Under the pieces are notes generated by a model. The model saw only the letters and a program-made list of their open reading frames with translations, was not told where the DNA came from and did not search any database. This document shows, piece by piece, positions 18,144 to 27,643 of a stretch of 64,000 nucleotides of DNA. Each line of letters opens with the position of its first letter. Position 1 is the stretch's first letter. Source of the DNA: Brucella sp. 21LCYQ03 (lineage in GTDB: Bacteria; Pseudomonadota; Alphaproteobacteria; Rhizobiales; Rhizobiaceae); contig NZ_JAMJWE010000002.1 of the NCBI RefSeq assembly GCF_023554105.1, forward strand, positions 124,001-188,000. Reading direction: 5' to 3'. A program made the translations under genes and the position numbers.

Positions 18144-18857
18144 TTAAGGTGTGTTGTCACCGGAAACCGCACCGCCGTCAATGACAACACGCACCTTGTT
18201 TTCAAAGATTAAAATCTTGCCACTCTCTTTGATCTGCATGCTGTCGGCACTGATCTGCGTACTACCATTACGAATATCGACTGGCTTGTCCGTCGTCACT
18301 TGCCCGCTCTTCAGATTGACATCTGCGTTGCGCATGACAGCATGCAAGCCTTCGTTCGTGGTAACAGTAAAATCCTTATCAAGTTGCAAACGGCCATTCG
18401 CATTATCATAAACGCCAGAAACAGCCTCGACCTTGGCGCTGCCATTGTCGCCGACAGGAAGCTCGGCCGAGATGCCTTCAAGGGCGATCGAACCGCTATT
18501 TTTTGCATCCTGTATGGCTTTAGCAGCAATCATTGAATAAGGGCGATTGTCTTTCGTGTAGCCATTGAGCTGCGGGTTGCTCATAACGAGTTTACCGGCC
18601 TCACCGCCATTGTTGACTTCCACCTTCACAGGCGCTGCAGGTGTCGCCAGAAATGTGTACCACGAGAACACAGCGGCAAGTGCAATGGCTGCAACAGGCA
18701 AAGCCGTCTTCAGTACACGCACGCGAACCGAATGACGCTGTGCGGATTGAAAAAGCGAAGCTGCCTTTTCAGACGATCCAAAATGCATGCCGCCGCTTGC
18801 AGGCGCTGCTGTAGCGGCCCCTTGCGAAACATGTATATGTGGTGTGTCAGCGCTCAT
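18144..18857 (-). CDS. lptC: LPS export ABC transporter periplasmic protein LptC
   Basis: 237 residues from the ATG at 18857 (MSADTPHIHV), with GAAAG upstream. A cytoplasmic stretch of about 45 residues precedes one membrane anchor (VLKTALPVAAIALAAVFSWYTF). The periplasmic LptC jellyroll follows, including MSNPQLNGYTKDNRPYSMIAAKA and a repeat resembling LptA near the end (ADSMQIKESGKILIFENKVRV). It passes LPS from LptBFG to LptA and is first gene of the lptC-lptA-lptB series. Confidence 0.9.
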   Translation of the reverse strand: MSADTPHIHVSQGAATAAPASGGMHFGSSEKAASLFQSAQRHSVRVRVLKTALPVAAIALAAVFSWYTFLATPAAPVKVEVNNGGEAGKLVMSNPQLNGYTKDNRPYSMIAAKAIQDAKNSGSIALEGISAELPVGDNGSAKVEAVSGVYDNANGRLQLDKDFTVTTNEGLHAVMRNADVNLKSGQVTTDKPVDIRNGSTQISADSMQIKESGKILIFENKVRVVIDGGAVSGDNTP

Positions 18858-19256
18858 AGTGTCTTTCGATCGTTGAATGTCATCGTTGGCTTTTAAGGTC
18901 GTTTTATTTCTCAACTCTTTACAGCAGGATGAGAAATGAACATTTCTATGCAATGCTATCTGAATTCAATACGGCTTATTTGGGATGCAATAGCCTGCTA
19001 CTCAAGTCTGTTACACGTCGCAAAACAACGCACCTGCCATGCAAATATTACATGAGCGGTGTAAATCGCGGGAAAACTGCGCATTTCAGCCCGATTAATA
19101 TAGGTTACAGGCTAATCAATTCATTGTTAACATAAAACGCATTTTGATTATAGTGGAGGTCAAGTCAGATAATGGGCTTATCTCCTTCCCCAATTGCAAA
19201 TCATAGATTAGTAAACACAAGCCGCATTATTTGAAGAACTTGCTTTTAAGAACTGG
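18858..19256. other. 399-base AT-rich gap between divergent lptC and sppA
   Basis: No supported gene in either direction. It holds the divergent promoters for the lpt series and for sppA-ihfB. The middle part (about 19070-19160) is notably AT-rich. No clear palindrome, terminator or known RNA was recognised. Confidence 0.5.
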
Positions 19257-20249
19257 ATGGACCGAATGGCTCAAGATGCCGAAGCCCTGATCGAAAGACG
19301 CAAGCTACGCCGTAAATTGACTGTCTGGCGCGTCGCGTTTCTCCTTCTGCTGGCTCTATTGATCGCCGGCATCGCCTCCTATTCTATGCGCGGCACAAAT
19401 TTTGCCACGCCGCATGTTGCGAAAGTGCGCATTGAAGGTACGATTTTTGAGAATGAAGAGCTTCTCAAGCGCCTTAACAAGATTGCCGATGACGATGCTG
19501 TCAAAGCTGTGATCCTTATTCTTGATTCTCCCGGCGGCACCACCGTTGGCGGCGAAACAATTTATGACGCCGTGCGGAGAATCGCCAAAAAGAAGCCGGT
19601 CGTGACACAGGTTGGTACGCTTGCAGCTTCCGCTGGCTATATGATTGCCGCTGGCTCAGACCATATTATTGCGCATCAGACCTCGATCGTTGGCTCAATT
19701 GGTGTGCTGTTCCAATATCCTGATCTGTCAAAACTGCTTGATACAATTGGCGTAAAGGTTGAAGCTATCAAGTCTTCGCCACTCAAAGCAGAGCCAAATT
19801 ATTTCAGCCCGGCAAGCGAAGAAGCCAAAGCCATGATCCGCAGCATGATCATGGATTCCTATGACTGGTTTGTCGGCATTGTGCAGGAACGCCGCTCTTT
19901 CACGCATGAAGAAGCACTGGCGCTCGCCAATGGTGCAGTCTTCACGGGCCGTCAGGCGCTTGAGAAAAAGCTGATTGACGGGTTGGGTGGAGAGCAGGAA
20001 GCGATTGACTGGCTGACAAGCAAAGGCATTTCCAAAGATCTGCCGAAACTTGAATGGAAGCCGGTCAGCGCAGACACCGGATTTTCGCTCCGCGATCTCA
20101 TTATTCATGCTGGCGCGAAACTTCTGGGCTTGCCTCAGGAAGCCAATGGATTACTTAATGAAATCGCTAAAGATCGTATCTTCCTTGACGGACTTCTTTC
20201 CGTTTGGCACGTTGACGGTCAGCCGGACAGCAACCCGGCAAATAATTGA
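19257..20249 (+). CDS. sppA: Signal peptide peptidase SppA, short (36K-type) form
   Basis: 330 residues; a second in-frame ATG at 19266 is equally plausible. One N-terminal membrane helix (about residues 23-43) is followed by a ClpP-like Ser-Lys protease domain. The oxyanion strand is LDSPGGTTVGGE, the nucleophile lies in TLAASAGYMIAA, and the general base Lys in KSSPLKAEPNYFSP. It degrades signal peptides after cleavage. The length matches single-domain SppA. ihfB and lapA follow closely. Confidence 0.93.
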   Translation: MDRMAQDAEALIERRKLRRKLTVWRVAFLLLLALLIAGIASYSMRGTNFATPHVAKVRIEGTIFENEELLKRLNKIADDDAVKAVILILDSPGGTTVGGETIYDAVRRIAKKKPVVTQVGTLAASAGYMIAAGSDHIIAHQTSIVGSIGVLFQYPDLSKLLDTIGVKVEAIKSSPLKAEPNYFSPASEEAKAMIRSMIMDSYDWFVGIVQERRSFTHEEALALANGAVFTGRQALEKKLIDGLGGEQEAIDWLTSKGISKDLPKLEWKPVSADTGFSLRDLIIHAGAKLLGLPQEANGLLNEIAKDRIFLDGLLSVWHVDGQPDSNPANN

Positions 20250-20289
20250 GTCCTTTCGTCGGACACCATAAACACAGGGGTTAAAAGCC

Positions 20290-20574
20290 GTGATCAAATC
20301 GGAACTCGTTCAGATTATCGCCAGCCGTAATCCGCATCTTTTCCAGCGCGATGTTGAAAACATCGTTGGAGCGGTTTTTGATGAGATCACAACCGCCCTT
20401 GCTGAAGGCAATCGCGTCGAGCTTCGCGGCTTTGGCGCGTTCTCAGTGAAAAACCGCCCTGCCCGCAGTGGCCGCAATCCACGCACCGGCGACACGGTGG
20501 ACGTCGAGGAAAAGTGGGTTCCTTTCTTCAAGACGGGTAAGGAACTGCGTGACCGTCTCAACGGCGCCATCTGA
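20290..20574 (+). CDS. ihfB: Integration host factor subunit beta
   Basis: 94 residues from a GTG start with AGGGG upstream. The DNA-bending HU/IHF fold is clear: [16 protein letters not shown], then [26 protein letters not shown], where the RNPRTG ribbon inserts its Pro into the minor groove. It pairs with IhfA to bend DNA at specific sites and often assists sigma-54 promoters. The lapA start follows six bases after the stop. Confidence 0.96.
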   Translation: MIKSELVQIIASRNPHLFQRDVENIVGAVFDEITTALAEGNRVELRGFGAFSVKNRPARSGRNPRTGDTVDVEEKWVPFFKTGKELRDRLNGAI

Positions 20575-20580
20575 TCCATC

Positions 20581-20910
20581 ATGGTGGCAAAGCGCGTCGT
20601 AACAATTGTCATTCTTGTGCCGCTGGCGATCATCCTGATTGCTTTATCGGTGGCCAATCGTCAAACAATTGGCCTGACAATTGACCCGTTTAATCCCGGC
20701 AATCCAGCACTGACCTATCAGGCTCCGCTGTTTATCTGGCTGTTTGGCGCGCTCATCCTTGGCGCTTTTATTGGTGCGGCCGTGACTTGGCTCACGCAAG
20801 GCAAGCATCGCCGCCGTGGACGCCACTATAAAAAAGAGGCCTCACAGCTTCTAGAACGTGCCGAATCTGCTGAAAAACGCCACGCGTCTAACACTCTCAC
20901 CAAGGTCTGA
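20581..20910 (+). CDS. LapA domain (DUF1049) membrane protein
   Basis: 109 residues with two membrane helices (about 7-24 and 48-70) joined by a short loop holding IGLTIDPFNPG, then a basic cytoplasmic tail with a coiled-coil tendency. This is the LapA/YciS family, linked in E. coli to LPS assembly (LapAB). The partner LapB is not in the window. It is coupled to ihfB by six bases. Confidence 0.85.
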   Translation: MVAKRVVTIVILVPLAIILIALSVANRQTIGLTIDPFNPGNPALTYQAPLFIWLFGALILGAFIGAAVTWLTQGKHRRRGRHYKKEASQLLERAESAEKRHASNTLTKV

Positions 20911-20988
20911 TCGCGTCTTTTCGTTTTTTCACTTTCGTTCTGGCGGCATTTGCCCTACCTAAACCCAAAATAATAAACGGAGTTTCGG

Positions 20989-22143
20989 GTGAAGGCGCCA
21001 AAAGGAAAAGGCAAGAAGCCAACAGGCGGTAAAGAGCAGCGCGGTTCAGGCCGCGCTAAGCATGAAGAACCGCGTTCGGCTTCAAGACAAGGGAACAAGC
21101 CTGACGACAAGGGTACGTTCTTTAAAAAGCCACGCCCGCAATTCGCTAAGGCACCTGTTAAGCCAGCCGAAGAAAAGCACGTTGCAGCTAGCCCTCTACG
21201 CGAAATCAAAGCGTATCAAGGTGAGCGGCCCGCCGAACGTGCTCCTGTCATTCTCGAAACCGAGCCATCAAACGATTATGCGCTGCTTGATAGCGGCGAT
21301 GGTCTCAAGCTCGAACAATACGGCCCTTATCGCATCATCCGCCCGGAAGGTCAGGCCATCTGGCTTCCAAGCCTCGACAAAGGCGAATGGGACAAAGCCG
21401 ACGCAGTCTTTACCGGCAATACCGATGAAGAAGGCATGGGCCGCTGGGCATTTCCAAAGCTGCCGATTGGTGAGCAACTCGGCGAAACATGGCCGATGCA
21501 GCATGACGGCATTTCATTTCATGGCCGTTTCACATCATTTCGTCATGTCGGCGTGTTCCCGGAGCAGGCTGCGCATTGGTCCTATATGGACAAGCTCATT
21601 CGCGATGCAGCCAAAGCGGGCCGCACTGTAAAAGTGCTTAATCTGTTTGGTTATACTGGCGTAGCGTCTTTGGTCGCTGCACGCGCAGGGGCTGAAGTCA
21701 CCCATGTCGATGCATCGAAGAAAGCAATCGTCTGGGCGCGCGAAAATCAGGAAATGGCCGGACTATCAGACAAGCCAATCCGTTGGATTTGCGAAGATGC
21801 GATGAAATTTGTGCAGCGCGAAGAGCGCCGCGGCAGCACCTATGACATCATCCTGCTTGATCCGCCCGCTTATGGCCGTGGTCCGAACGGCGAAGTCTGG
21901 CAGTTGTTTGAACATCTGCCTGCTATGGTCGATACCTGCCGTGCGATCCTTTCGCCAAAAGCTTTGGCCGTCATTCTGACCGCCTATTCGATCCGCGCTT
22001 CCTTCTTCGCCATTCATGAACTGGTCCGCGACCGGTTCACCGGACTTGGCGGAACGGTCGAATCGGGCGAACTTATTCTTCGCGAACGTGCATCAAAGCG
22101 TGCGCTTTCCACCTCCATGTTCAGCCGCTGGGTAGCAAAATGA
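20989..22143 (+). CDS. Class I SAM-dependent rRNA methyltransferase (RlmI/RlmK-like)
   Basis: 384 residues with a GTG start nine bases after ACGGAG. The first ~75 residues are Lys/Pro-rich and probably disordered. The catalytic domain shows motif I VLNLFGYTGVASLVAARAGAEVTHVDAS and motif IV ILLDPPAYGRGPNGEVW, the latter typical of m5C/m2G RNA methyltransferases of the RlmI/RlmK group. It lacks an N-terminal PUA domain. The exact target base is unknown. Its stop overlaps the next gene as ATGA. Confidence 0.85.
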   Translation: MKAPKGKGKKPTGGKEQRGSGRAKHEEPRSASRQGNKPDDKGTFFKKPRPQFAKAPVKPAEEKHVAASPLREIKAYQGERPAERAPVILETEPSNDYALLDSGDGLKLEQYGPYRIIRPEGQAIWLPSLDKGEWDKADAVFTGNTDEEGMGRWAFPKLPIGEQLGETWPMQHDGISFHGRFTSFRHVGVFPEQAAHWSYMDKLIRDAAKAGRTVKVLNLFGYTGVASLVAARAGAEVTHVDASKKAIVWARENQEMAGLSDKPIRWICEDAMKFVQREERRGSTYDIILLDPPAYGRGPNGEVWQLFEHLPAMVDTCRAILSPKALAVILTAYSIRASFFAIHELVRDRFTGLGGTVESGELILRERASKRALSTSMFSRWVAK

Positions 22144-23036
22144 GCCGAGACGACGATTTTTCCAAAAGCGGCAATTCACATTCGGGCCAGCATTCAGGCC
22201 AACGCGTCGGTCAGGTGAAAGAAGTCACCAGCCTGACAAATCCGATTGTCAAAGACCTTCGCTCGCTCGCCCTGAAAAAGTTTCGCGACCAGCAGGGTGT
22301 GTTTCTGGCCGAAGGTCTGAAGCTCGTTATTGATGCTTTTGAACAGGATTGGCGCATCAAGACGCTCGTTTTTGCCAAGTCCGGCAAGGGCAACAAGATG
22401 GTCGAGCAGGTTGCAGCACGCACGTTTGCCAAAGGCGGACTGGTGCTGGAAGTGACCGAAAAGATCATGGCAGCCATCACCCGTCGCGATAATCCGCAGA
22501 TGGTGGTTGGCGTTTTCGAGCAGCAGTATCAACAGCTTTCAAGCCTCAAGCCAAAAGGCAATGATGTTTACATCGCACTCGACCGTGTGCGCGATCCGGG
22601 CAATCTTGGCACCGTCATCCGCACAGCCGACGCGGTTGGTGCCAAGGGCATTATCCTGATTGGCGACACCACCGATCCTTATTCGCTGGAAACAGTACGT
22701 GCCACAATGGGCTCGGTCTTCTCATTGCCGCTTTATAAGACAACGGAATCCGAGTTTCTCAACTGGCGCAAAGGCTTTTCGGGGCTTCTCGTCGGCACGC
22801 ATCTGAAAGGTGCCGTCGATTATCGCACGATCCCTTATGCCAAAAAGCCGGTCATTCTCATGATGGGCAACGAGCAACAGGGACTGCCGGATAATCTGGC
22901 AGAAAGCTGCGATAAGCTCGCGCGTATTCCGCAGGCTGGTCGCGCCGATTCGCTTAATCTGGCGATTGCCACCGGCGTGATGCTCTATGAAATTCGACGC
23001 GATGTCCTCACCCTTGATGAAAGAACCAGCGGATGA
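22140..23036 (+). CDS. TrmH/SpoU family RNA 2'-O-methyltransferase
   Basis: 298 residues. A disordered start is followed by the substrate-binding domain ([30 protein letters not shown]). The SPOUT knot domain then shows the three family motifs: [29 protein letters not shown] and [14 protein letters not shown]. It methylates a ribose in tRNA or rRNA; the site cannot be predicted. ATGA overlaps couple it to the methyltransferase before it and to lspA after it. Confidence 0.9.
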   Translation: MSRDDDFSKSGNSHSGQHSGQRVGQVKEVTSLTNPIVKDLRSLALKKFRDQQGVFLAEGLKLVIDAFEQDWRIKTLVFAKSGKGNKMVEQVAARTFAKGGLVLEVTEKIMAAITRRDNPQMVVGVFEQQYQQLSSLKPKGNDVYIALDRVRDPGNLGTVIRTADAVGAKGIILIGDTTDPYSLETVRATMGSVFSLPLYKTTESEFLNWRKGFSGLLVGTHLKGAVDYRTIPYAKKPVILMMGNEQQGLPDNLAESCDKLARIPQAGRADSLNLAIATGVMLYEIRRDVLTLDERTSG

Positions 23037-23515
23037 AGCGCCACGCCGTCCTGTCATCGTTTTTCGTTGTCTTCTTTGCGGTTCTGATCGATCAGGGCGT
23101 CAAATATCTCGTCGAAACCCGGATGGGCTATCACGAGCAGATTGATATTCTGCCGTTTCTTGCGCTGTTTCGCACGCATAATGAAGGCATCGCATTCTCG
23201 ATGCTGGCATGGCTGCACGACTGGGGACTGGTTGCAATCACCGCAGCCGTTATTGTTTTCGTGCTCTATCTCTGGTGGACCAATCCATCCAATCGCATCT
23301 TTGCGCGCTATGGCTTTGCGCTTGTTGTGGGCGGTGCGATTGGCAATCTGATCGACCGCGTCATGCACGGCTATGTGGTCGATTATATCCTCTTCCATCT
23401 GCCGACATGGTCGTTCGCTGTTTTCAATCTGGCAGACACATTTATCACCATCGGAGCGGCACTGATTATTCTCGAAGAATTTCTTGGCTGGCGGCGCGAA
23501 CGCGCTACTCGCTAA
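23033..23515 (+). CDS. lspA: Lipoprotein signal peptidase (signal peptidase II)
   Basis: 160 residues with four membrane helices. Catalytic aspartates lie in [15 protein letters not shown] and [11 protein letters not shown], with the conserved NEGIAFS loop upstream. It cleaves prolipoproteins before the lipid-modified cysteine. Its start overlaps the TrmH-like gene by four bases. A hairpin follows the stop. Confidence 0.95.
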   Translation: MKRHAVLSSFFVVFFAVLIDQGVKYLVETRMGYHEQIDILPFLALFRTHNEGIAFSMLAWLHDWGLVAITAAVIVFVLYLWWTNPSNRIFARYGFALVVGGAIGNLIDRVMHGYVVDYILFHLPTWSFAVFNLADTFITIGAALIILEEFLGWRRERATR

Positions 23516-23544
23516 CCATTCTTGCTGGTTGTTTTTTGCAGCCC

Positions 23545-23593
23545 AAGCGAAAGTCTTGATTGCACAGGGGCTTTCGCTTAGTTTGAATTCAAA
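23545..23593. other. Hairpin and AT-rich palindrome between lspA and olsB
   Basis: AAGCGAAAG (23545-23553) pairs with CTTTCGCTT (23571-23579) across a 17-base loop, possibly ending the lspA transcript. Directly after it lies the perfect 12-base palindrome TTTGAATTCAAA (23582-23593), which could be a regulator site for olsB. Confidence 0.4.
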
Positions 23594-23771
23594 TTTAACA
23601 GTTTTTTGAAGGGGATAAGCTCGACCCACTCCAATTGACACATTGGTGACACGCTTCTGTCATCCTCACGTAGCACTGAACGACTATTGCTTTGGCAAAT
23701 ACGGAACAAATCATCCGTTGCCGGGCAAGCCATTCGGGAATGCGCGGAAACGGAATTAGGAGCGAATCATC

Positions 23772-24665
23772 ATGTCAACACTGCTTGGAATGAGCCAGCA
23801 AATCATCGATGATACGGTCATGTCGGGTATAGAAGCACAACAGGCACTTTTTGAGACAAACGGCGCTCCCATCGTTTTGGGACGCATCGGCACGCTCGAA
23901 GTGCGACTTGCAAATTCTCGCGAGGCAATTGAAGCCGCGCAGGAACTGCGGTTTCGTGTCTTCTTTGAAGAAATGGGCGCCCGCAAGGAAAGTATTGAAG
24001 AAGTTGAGTTGCGAGACGCCGACCGCTTCGACGCAATCTGCGATCACCTTCTGGTTTACGATACTGCCCTTCCCGTGCCTGAGCACAAGCAGATTGTCGG
24101 CACCTATCGCCTGATGCGCAGCGAGCAGGCCGAAAAGACACTCGGCTTCTATTCAGCAGACGAATATGACGTGCAGCGTCTGGCGCTTTCGCGCCCTGAT
24201 TTGAGACTTCTCGAGCTTGGTCGCTCCTGCGTCAAAGCGGAATATCGCTCCAAGCGCACGGTCGAACTGCTCTGGCAGGGTGCATGGGCCTATTGCCGCC
24301 GCCATTCGATTGATGTCATGTTTGGCTGTGCATCATTCCACGGTGCCGTGCCCGCCGCACATGCGCTGGGACTGTCGTTCCTGCATCAGAATTGCCGTGC
24401 AACGCCCGATTGGGACGTGCGCGCACTGCCGCATCGCTATCAGCCGATGGATTTGATGCCGAAGGAAGCGATCAACACCAAGGTTGCGCTGTTCTCGATG
24501 CCGCCACTGGTGAAGGGTTACTTGCGCCTTGGTGCGATGATCGGTGATGGCGCGGTGATCGATGAAGCTTTTGGCACAACGGATGTTTTCATCATCCTGC
24601 CAATTGAGCGCATTTCCAGCCGTTACATCACCTATTACGGTGCGGATGCCAATCGTTTTGTATAA
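23772..24665 (+). CDS. olsB: L-ornithine N-alpha-acyltransferase OlsB
   Basis: 297 residues with AGGAG before the ATG. It shows the GNAT-related acyltransferase layout of OlsB: LEVRLANSREAIEAAQELRFRVFFEEMGA, IVGTYRLMRS, LELGRSCVKAEYRSKRTVELLWQG, and MFGCASFHG. It transfers a 3-hydroxyacyl chain from acyl carrier protein to ornithine, the first step to ornithine membrane lipids. The second enzyme, OlsA, is not in the window. It stands alone, ending at a strong bidirectional terminator. Confidence 0.88.
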   Translation: MSTLLGMSQQIIDDTVMSGIEAQQALFETNGAPIVLGRIGTLEVRLANSREAIEAAQELRFRVFFEEMGARKESIEEVELRDADRFDAICDHLLVYDTALPVPEHKQIVGTYRLMRSEQAEKTLGFYSADEYDVQRLALSRPDLRLLELGRSCVKAEYRSKRTVELLWQGAWAYCRRHSIDVMFGCASFHGAVPAAHALGLSFLHQNCRATPDWDVRALPHRYQPMDLMPKEAINTKVALFSMPPLVKGYLRLGAMIGDGAVIDEAFGTTDVFIILPIERISSRYITYYGADANRFV

Positions 24666-24668
24666 ATA

Positions 24669-24700
24669 AAAAGGCGAAGCACCAGCTTCGCCTTTTCTTT
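24669..24700. terminator. Bidirectional terminator between olsB and mutS
   Basis: AAAAGGCGAAGC (24669-24680), four-base loop, GCTTCGCCTTTT (24685-24696), followed by CTTT. A perfect 12-bp stem with A and T runs on either side, so it can work for both converging genes. Confidence 0.9.
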
Positions 24701-24704
24701 AAGC

Positions 24705-24748
24705 GCGCATCTTTATCCGAAAACCGTTTCACACTTTTCGGGATGCGC
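24705..24748. repeat. Palindromic intergenic repeat, copy 2
   Basis: 44 bases with arms GCGCATC ... GATGCGC enclosing TCCGAAAA and TTTTCGGG, and TTTCACAC near the centre. Nearly identical to the copy at 34475-34518 and related to 4339-4383. It lies between the olsB terminator and the mutS stop. Confidence 0.85.
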
Positions 24749-24755
24749 TTTAATT

Positions 24756-27488
24756 TCATCCCCTGCCCGCTAATTCCTTCAGCTTATAAATCAGCTCAAG
24801 CGCTTCACGCGGCGTCAGCTCATCCGGGCTGATGTCAGCCACAGCCTTAGACAACTCGCTGTCTTTTGCGCTCACTTGCGGCTTTGGCTTTTCCTGTTTC
24901 AGCACGACTGAAAACAGCGGCAGATCATCAATCAGCTTATCGGCTTTGCCGGATGTTTCACCAGCTTCAAGCTGATGCAGAACATCGCGTGCACGATTGA
25001 CGACAGCTTCCGGCAAACCAGCAAGACGCGCAACTTGCACGCCATAGGAACGATCAGCCGCGCCCTTCGCCACTTCATGCAGAAACACGACATCATTGTC
25101 CCATTCCTTGACCCGCATGGTGACATTCGACAGCCGGTCGAGCTTTTCAGAGAGCGCCGTCATTTCGTGGAAGTGGGTTGCGAACAATGCGCGGCAGCGG
25201 TTCTTTTCGTGCAGATATTCGACCGCAGCCCAGGCAATGGACAGCCCGTCAAAGGTTGCCGTGCCGCGACCAATCTCATCGAGAATGACCAGCGAACGCT
25301 CACCCGCCTGATTAAGAATGGCGGCAGTTTCAACCATTTCCACCATGAAGGTCGAACGGCCCCGCGCCAGATCGTCCGATGCACCAACCCGGCTGAACAA
25401 GCGGTCCACCACACCGATCTGTGCCGAACCTGCAGGTACAAACGACCCCATCTGCGCCATGATTGCGATCAGCGCATTCTGGCGCAGGAAGGTCGATTTA
25501 CCGCCCATATTCGGGCCAGTCAGCAGCCAGATTGCACCATTGCCACCGTCTGTTTGCGGCGACAGATCGCAATCATTGGCAACAAACGGATTGGCAGCCT
25601 GACGGCGCAGCGCTTGCTCCACCACCGGATGACGGCCAGCGACGATGTTGAAAGACAGGCTGTCATCGACCAGCGGACGGCAATAGCCCTGCTCATCGGC
25701 AAGCATTGCGAGTGAAGCAGACACATCGAAAACAGAAAGTGCTACAGCAGCCGCACGAATACTATCGGCATGGCTGACTGCTTCCGCAGTCAATTCTTCA
25801 AAGATTGCCAATTCAATGGAGAGCGCACGATCAGCGGCATTGGCGATTTTGCTTTCCAGTTCGGCCAGTTCGGTGGTCGTAAAACGCATGGCATTGGCCA
25901 TGGTCTGACGATGAATGAAACGGCCCTTGGCTTCGACCGTATCAGTCATCGTGCCGGAATTATTGGCTGTGACTTCAATGAAGTAACCAAGCACATTGTT
26001 GTGCTTGATTTTCAGCGTTTTGATGCCGGTTTCTTCGATATAATCCGCCTGAAGCCCGGCAATGACACGGCGCGACTGATCACGCAGTGCGCGCATTTCA
26101 TCGAGTTCTGTGTTGTAGCCCTCGCGCACGAAGCCGCCATCGCGCTTTAACAACGGCATTTCGTCGGCAAGCGCACGATCAATATGGGCCGCAAAACTGA
26201 CAGGCAATGTCTCGATTGCTTCGCGCGCTGCTGCCAATTCATCAGGCAGAATTGTGCCTTCAAGTATAGAAGCGATGCCGTTGGAGGCTTCAAAACCGCG
26301 CTGTAAGGCACCCAGATCACGCGGACCACCACGATCAACCGCCAGACGCGACAGTGCACGCGGCATGTCCGGCACGCCTTTAAGCTCCAGCCGCAGCCCT
26401 TCGCAAAGCGATTGTTCGCTTAAAAACCATGAAACCGCATCAAGACGCAGCGCAATCGCTTTGGGATCAGTCAAAGGCGCTGTCAGACGTTCAGCAATAA
26501 GCCGCGCACCACCGCCCGTCACCGTGCGGTCAATGGCCTTGAGCAGGCTGCCCTCGCGATTGCCCGACATGGTGCGGGCGAGCTCAAGGCTTGCGCGAGT
26601 GGCAGGATCGATGAAAATCGTGCCGCCTTCCTGCTCGCGTTCCGGCCGCATCAACGGCGGACGCTCGGCAATCTGCGTCTTTTCAATATAGGCAATGGCA
26701 CCGGAAATGGCGGAAAGCTCAGAGCGGCTGAACTGCCCGAAACCATCCAGCGTCGCCACATTGAAATAACGCTGAATCCGGTTTTCAGCCGCCGCACTGT
26801 CAAACAGGGTTGCAGGCTGTGGAATAACCGCCTTGCCGATAAGATCGAAAGTCGGGCGCAGCTCAGCATCGTGAAATGCCGTATCCGCCACGATCAATTC
26901 ACGCGGATCAACACGGGCGACATCGGCAAAAAGCCGGTCTTCGCTCGTCTCCGAGACGCGGAATGTGCCAGTCGAAATATCGATCCATGCAAGCGCAAGC
27001 GCGCCGTCGCCTTTGGTGCGGCCAAGTGCCATCAGATAATTGGCTTCTGACGGATCAAGAAGCTTTTCTTCGGTGATTGTGCCGGGGGTAACGAGCCGGA
27101 TCACATCGCGGCGGACTACCGATTTCGAGCCGCGTTTCTTGGCTTCTGCCGGATCTTCGATCTGCTCGCAAACCGCAACGCGATAGCCTTTGGCGATCAG
27201 CCGTTGCAGATAATCATCGGAGGCATGAACCGGCACGCCGCACATCGGAATATCTTCGCCAAGATGCTTTCCACGCTTGGTCAGCGTGATGCCCAGCGCC
27301 TTGGAAGCCTCGACCGCATCGTCAAAAAACAGCTCGTAAAAGTCGCCCATGCGGTAGAAAAGCAGCGAATCAACATTCGCAGCTTTGATCTCAATATACT
27401 GTTCCATCATGGGCGTGAGGCGAACAACGGTTTCCTGCGTGTTATTTTCATCCGCATCAACCTGTTTCTCTTCGACCTTCGCTTCCAT
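24756..27488 (-). CDS. mutS: DNA mismatch repair protein MutS
   Basis: 910 residues, slightly longer than E. coli MutS (853). The mismatch-binding domain I has the F-x-E wedge in [10 protein letters not shown] near residue 50. The ATPase domain shows Walker [15 protein letters not shown], the [14 protein letters not shown] loop, Walker [11 protein letters not shown] and the ATHFHEMT switch. It recognises mismatches and recruits MutL. AAGG precedes the ATG. It diverges from maeB and converges on olsB. Confidence 0.97.
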   Translation of the reverse strand: MEAKVEEKQVDADENNTQETVVRLTPMMEQYIEIKAANVDSLLFYRMGDFYELFFDDAVEASKALGITLTKRGKHLGEDIPMCGVPVHASDDYLQRLIAKGYRVAVCEQIEDPAEAKKRGSKSVVRRDVIRLVTPGTITEEKLLDPSEANYLMALGRTKGDGALALAWIDISTGTFRVSETSEDRLFADVARVDPRELIVADTAFHDAELRPTFDLIGKAVIPQPATLFDSAAAENRIQRYFNVATLDGFGQFSRSELSAISGAIAYIEKTQIAERPPLMRPEREQEGGTIFIDPATRASLELARTMSGNREGSLLKAIDRTVTGGGARLIAERLTAPLTDPKAIALRLDAVSWFLSEQSLCEGLRLELKGVPDMPRALSRLAVDRGGPRDLGALQRGFEASNGIASILEGTILPDELAAAREAIETLPVSFAAHIDRALADEMPLLKRDGGFVREGYNTELDEMRALRDQSRRVIAGLQADYIEETGIKTLKIKHNNVLGYFIEVTANNSGTMTDTVEAKGRFIHRQTMANAMRFTTTELAELESKIANAADRALSIELAIFEELTAEAVSHADSIRAAAVALSVFDVSASLAMLADEQGYCRPLVDDSLSFNIVAGRHPVVEQALRRQAANPFVANDCDLSPQTDGGNGAIWLLTGPNMGGKSTFLRQNALIAIMAQMGSFVPAGSAQIGVVDRLFSRVGASDDLARGRSTFMVEMVETAAILNQAGERSLVILDEIGRGTATFDGLSIAWAAVEYLHEKNRCRALFATHFHEMTALSEKLDRLSNVTMRVKEWDNDVVFLHEVAKGAADRSYGVQVARLAGLPEAVVNRARDVLHQLEAGETSGKADKLIDDLPLFSVVLKQEKPKPQVSAKDSELSKAVADISPDELTPREALELIYKLKELAGRG

Positions 27489-27643
27489 GCCAAACCTTCA
27501 TTTATTGCGATTTAAATCCATTTAAAGACATAATACGTTCAATATCATGCTTTTTAGGATCAATATCTATTCCAAAATGCGCTGTTTACACTCCTACGGA
27601 CTGACGCTATCGAATTCGTCCCGCAGAAGAAACCGGAGGGAAC

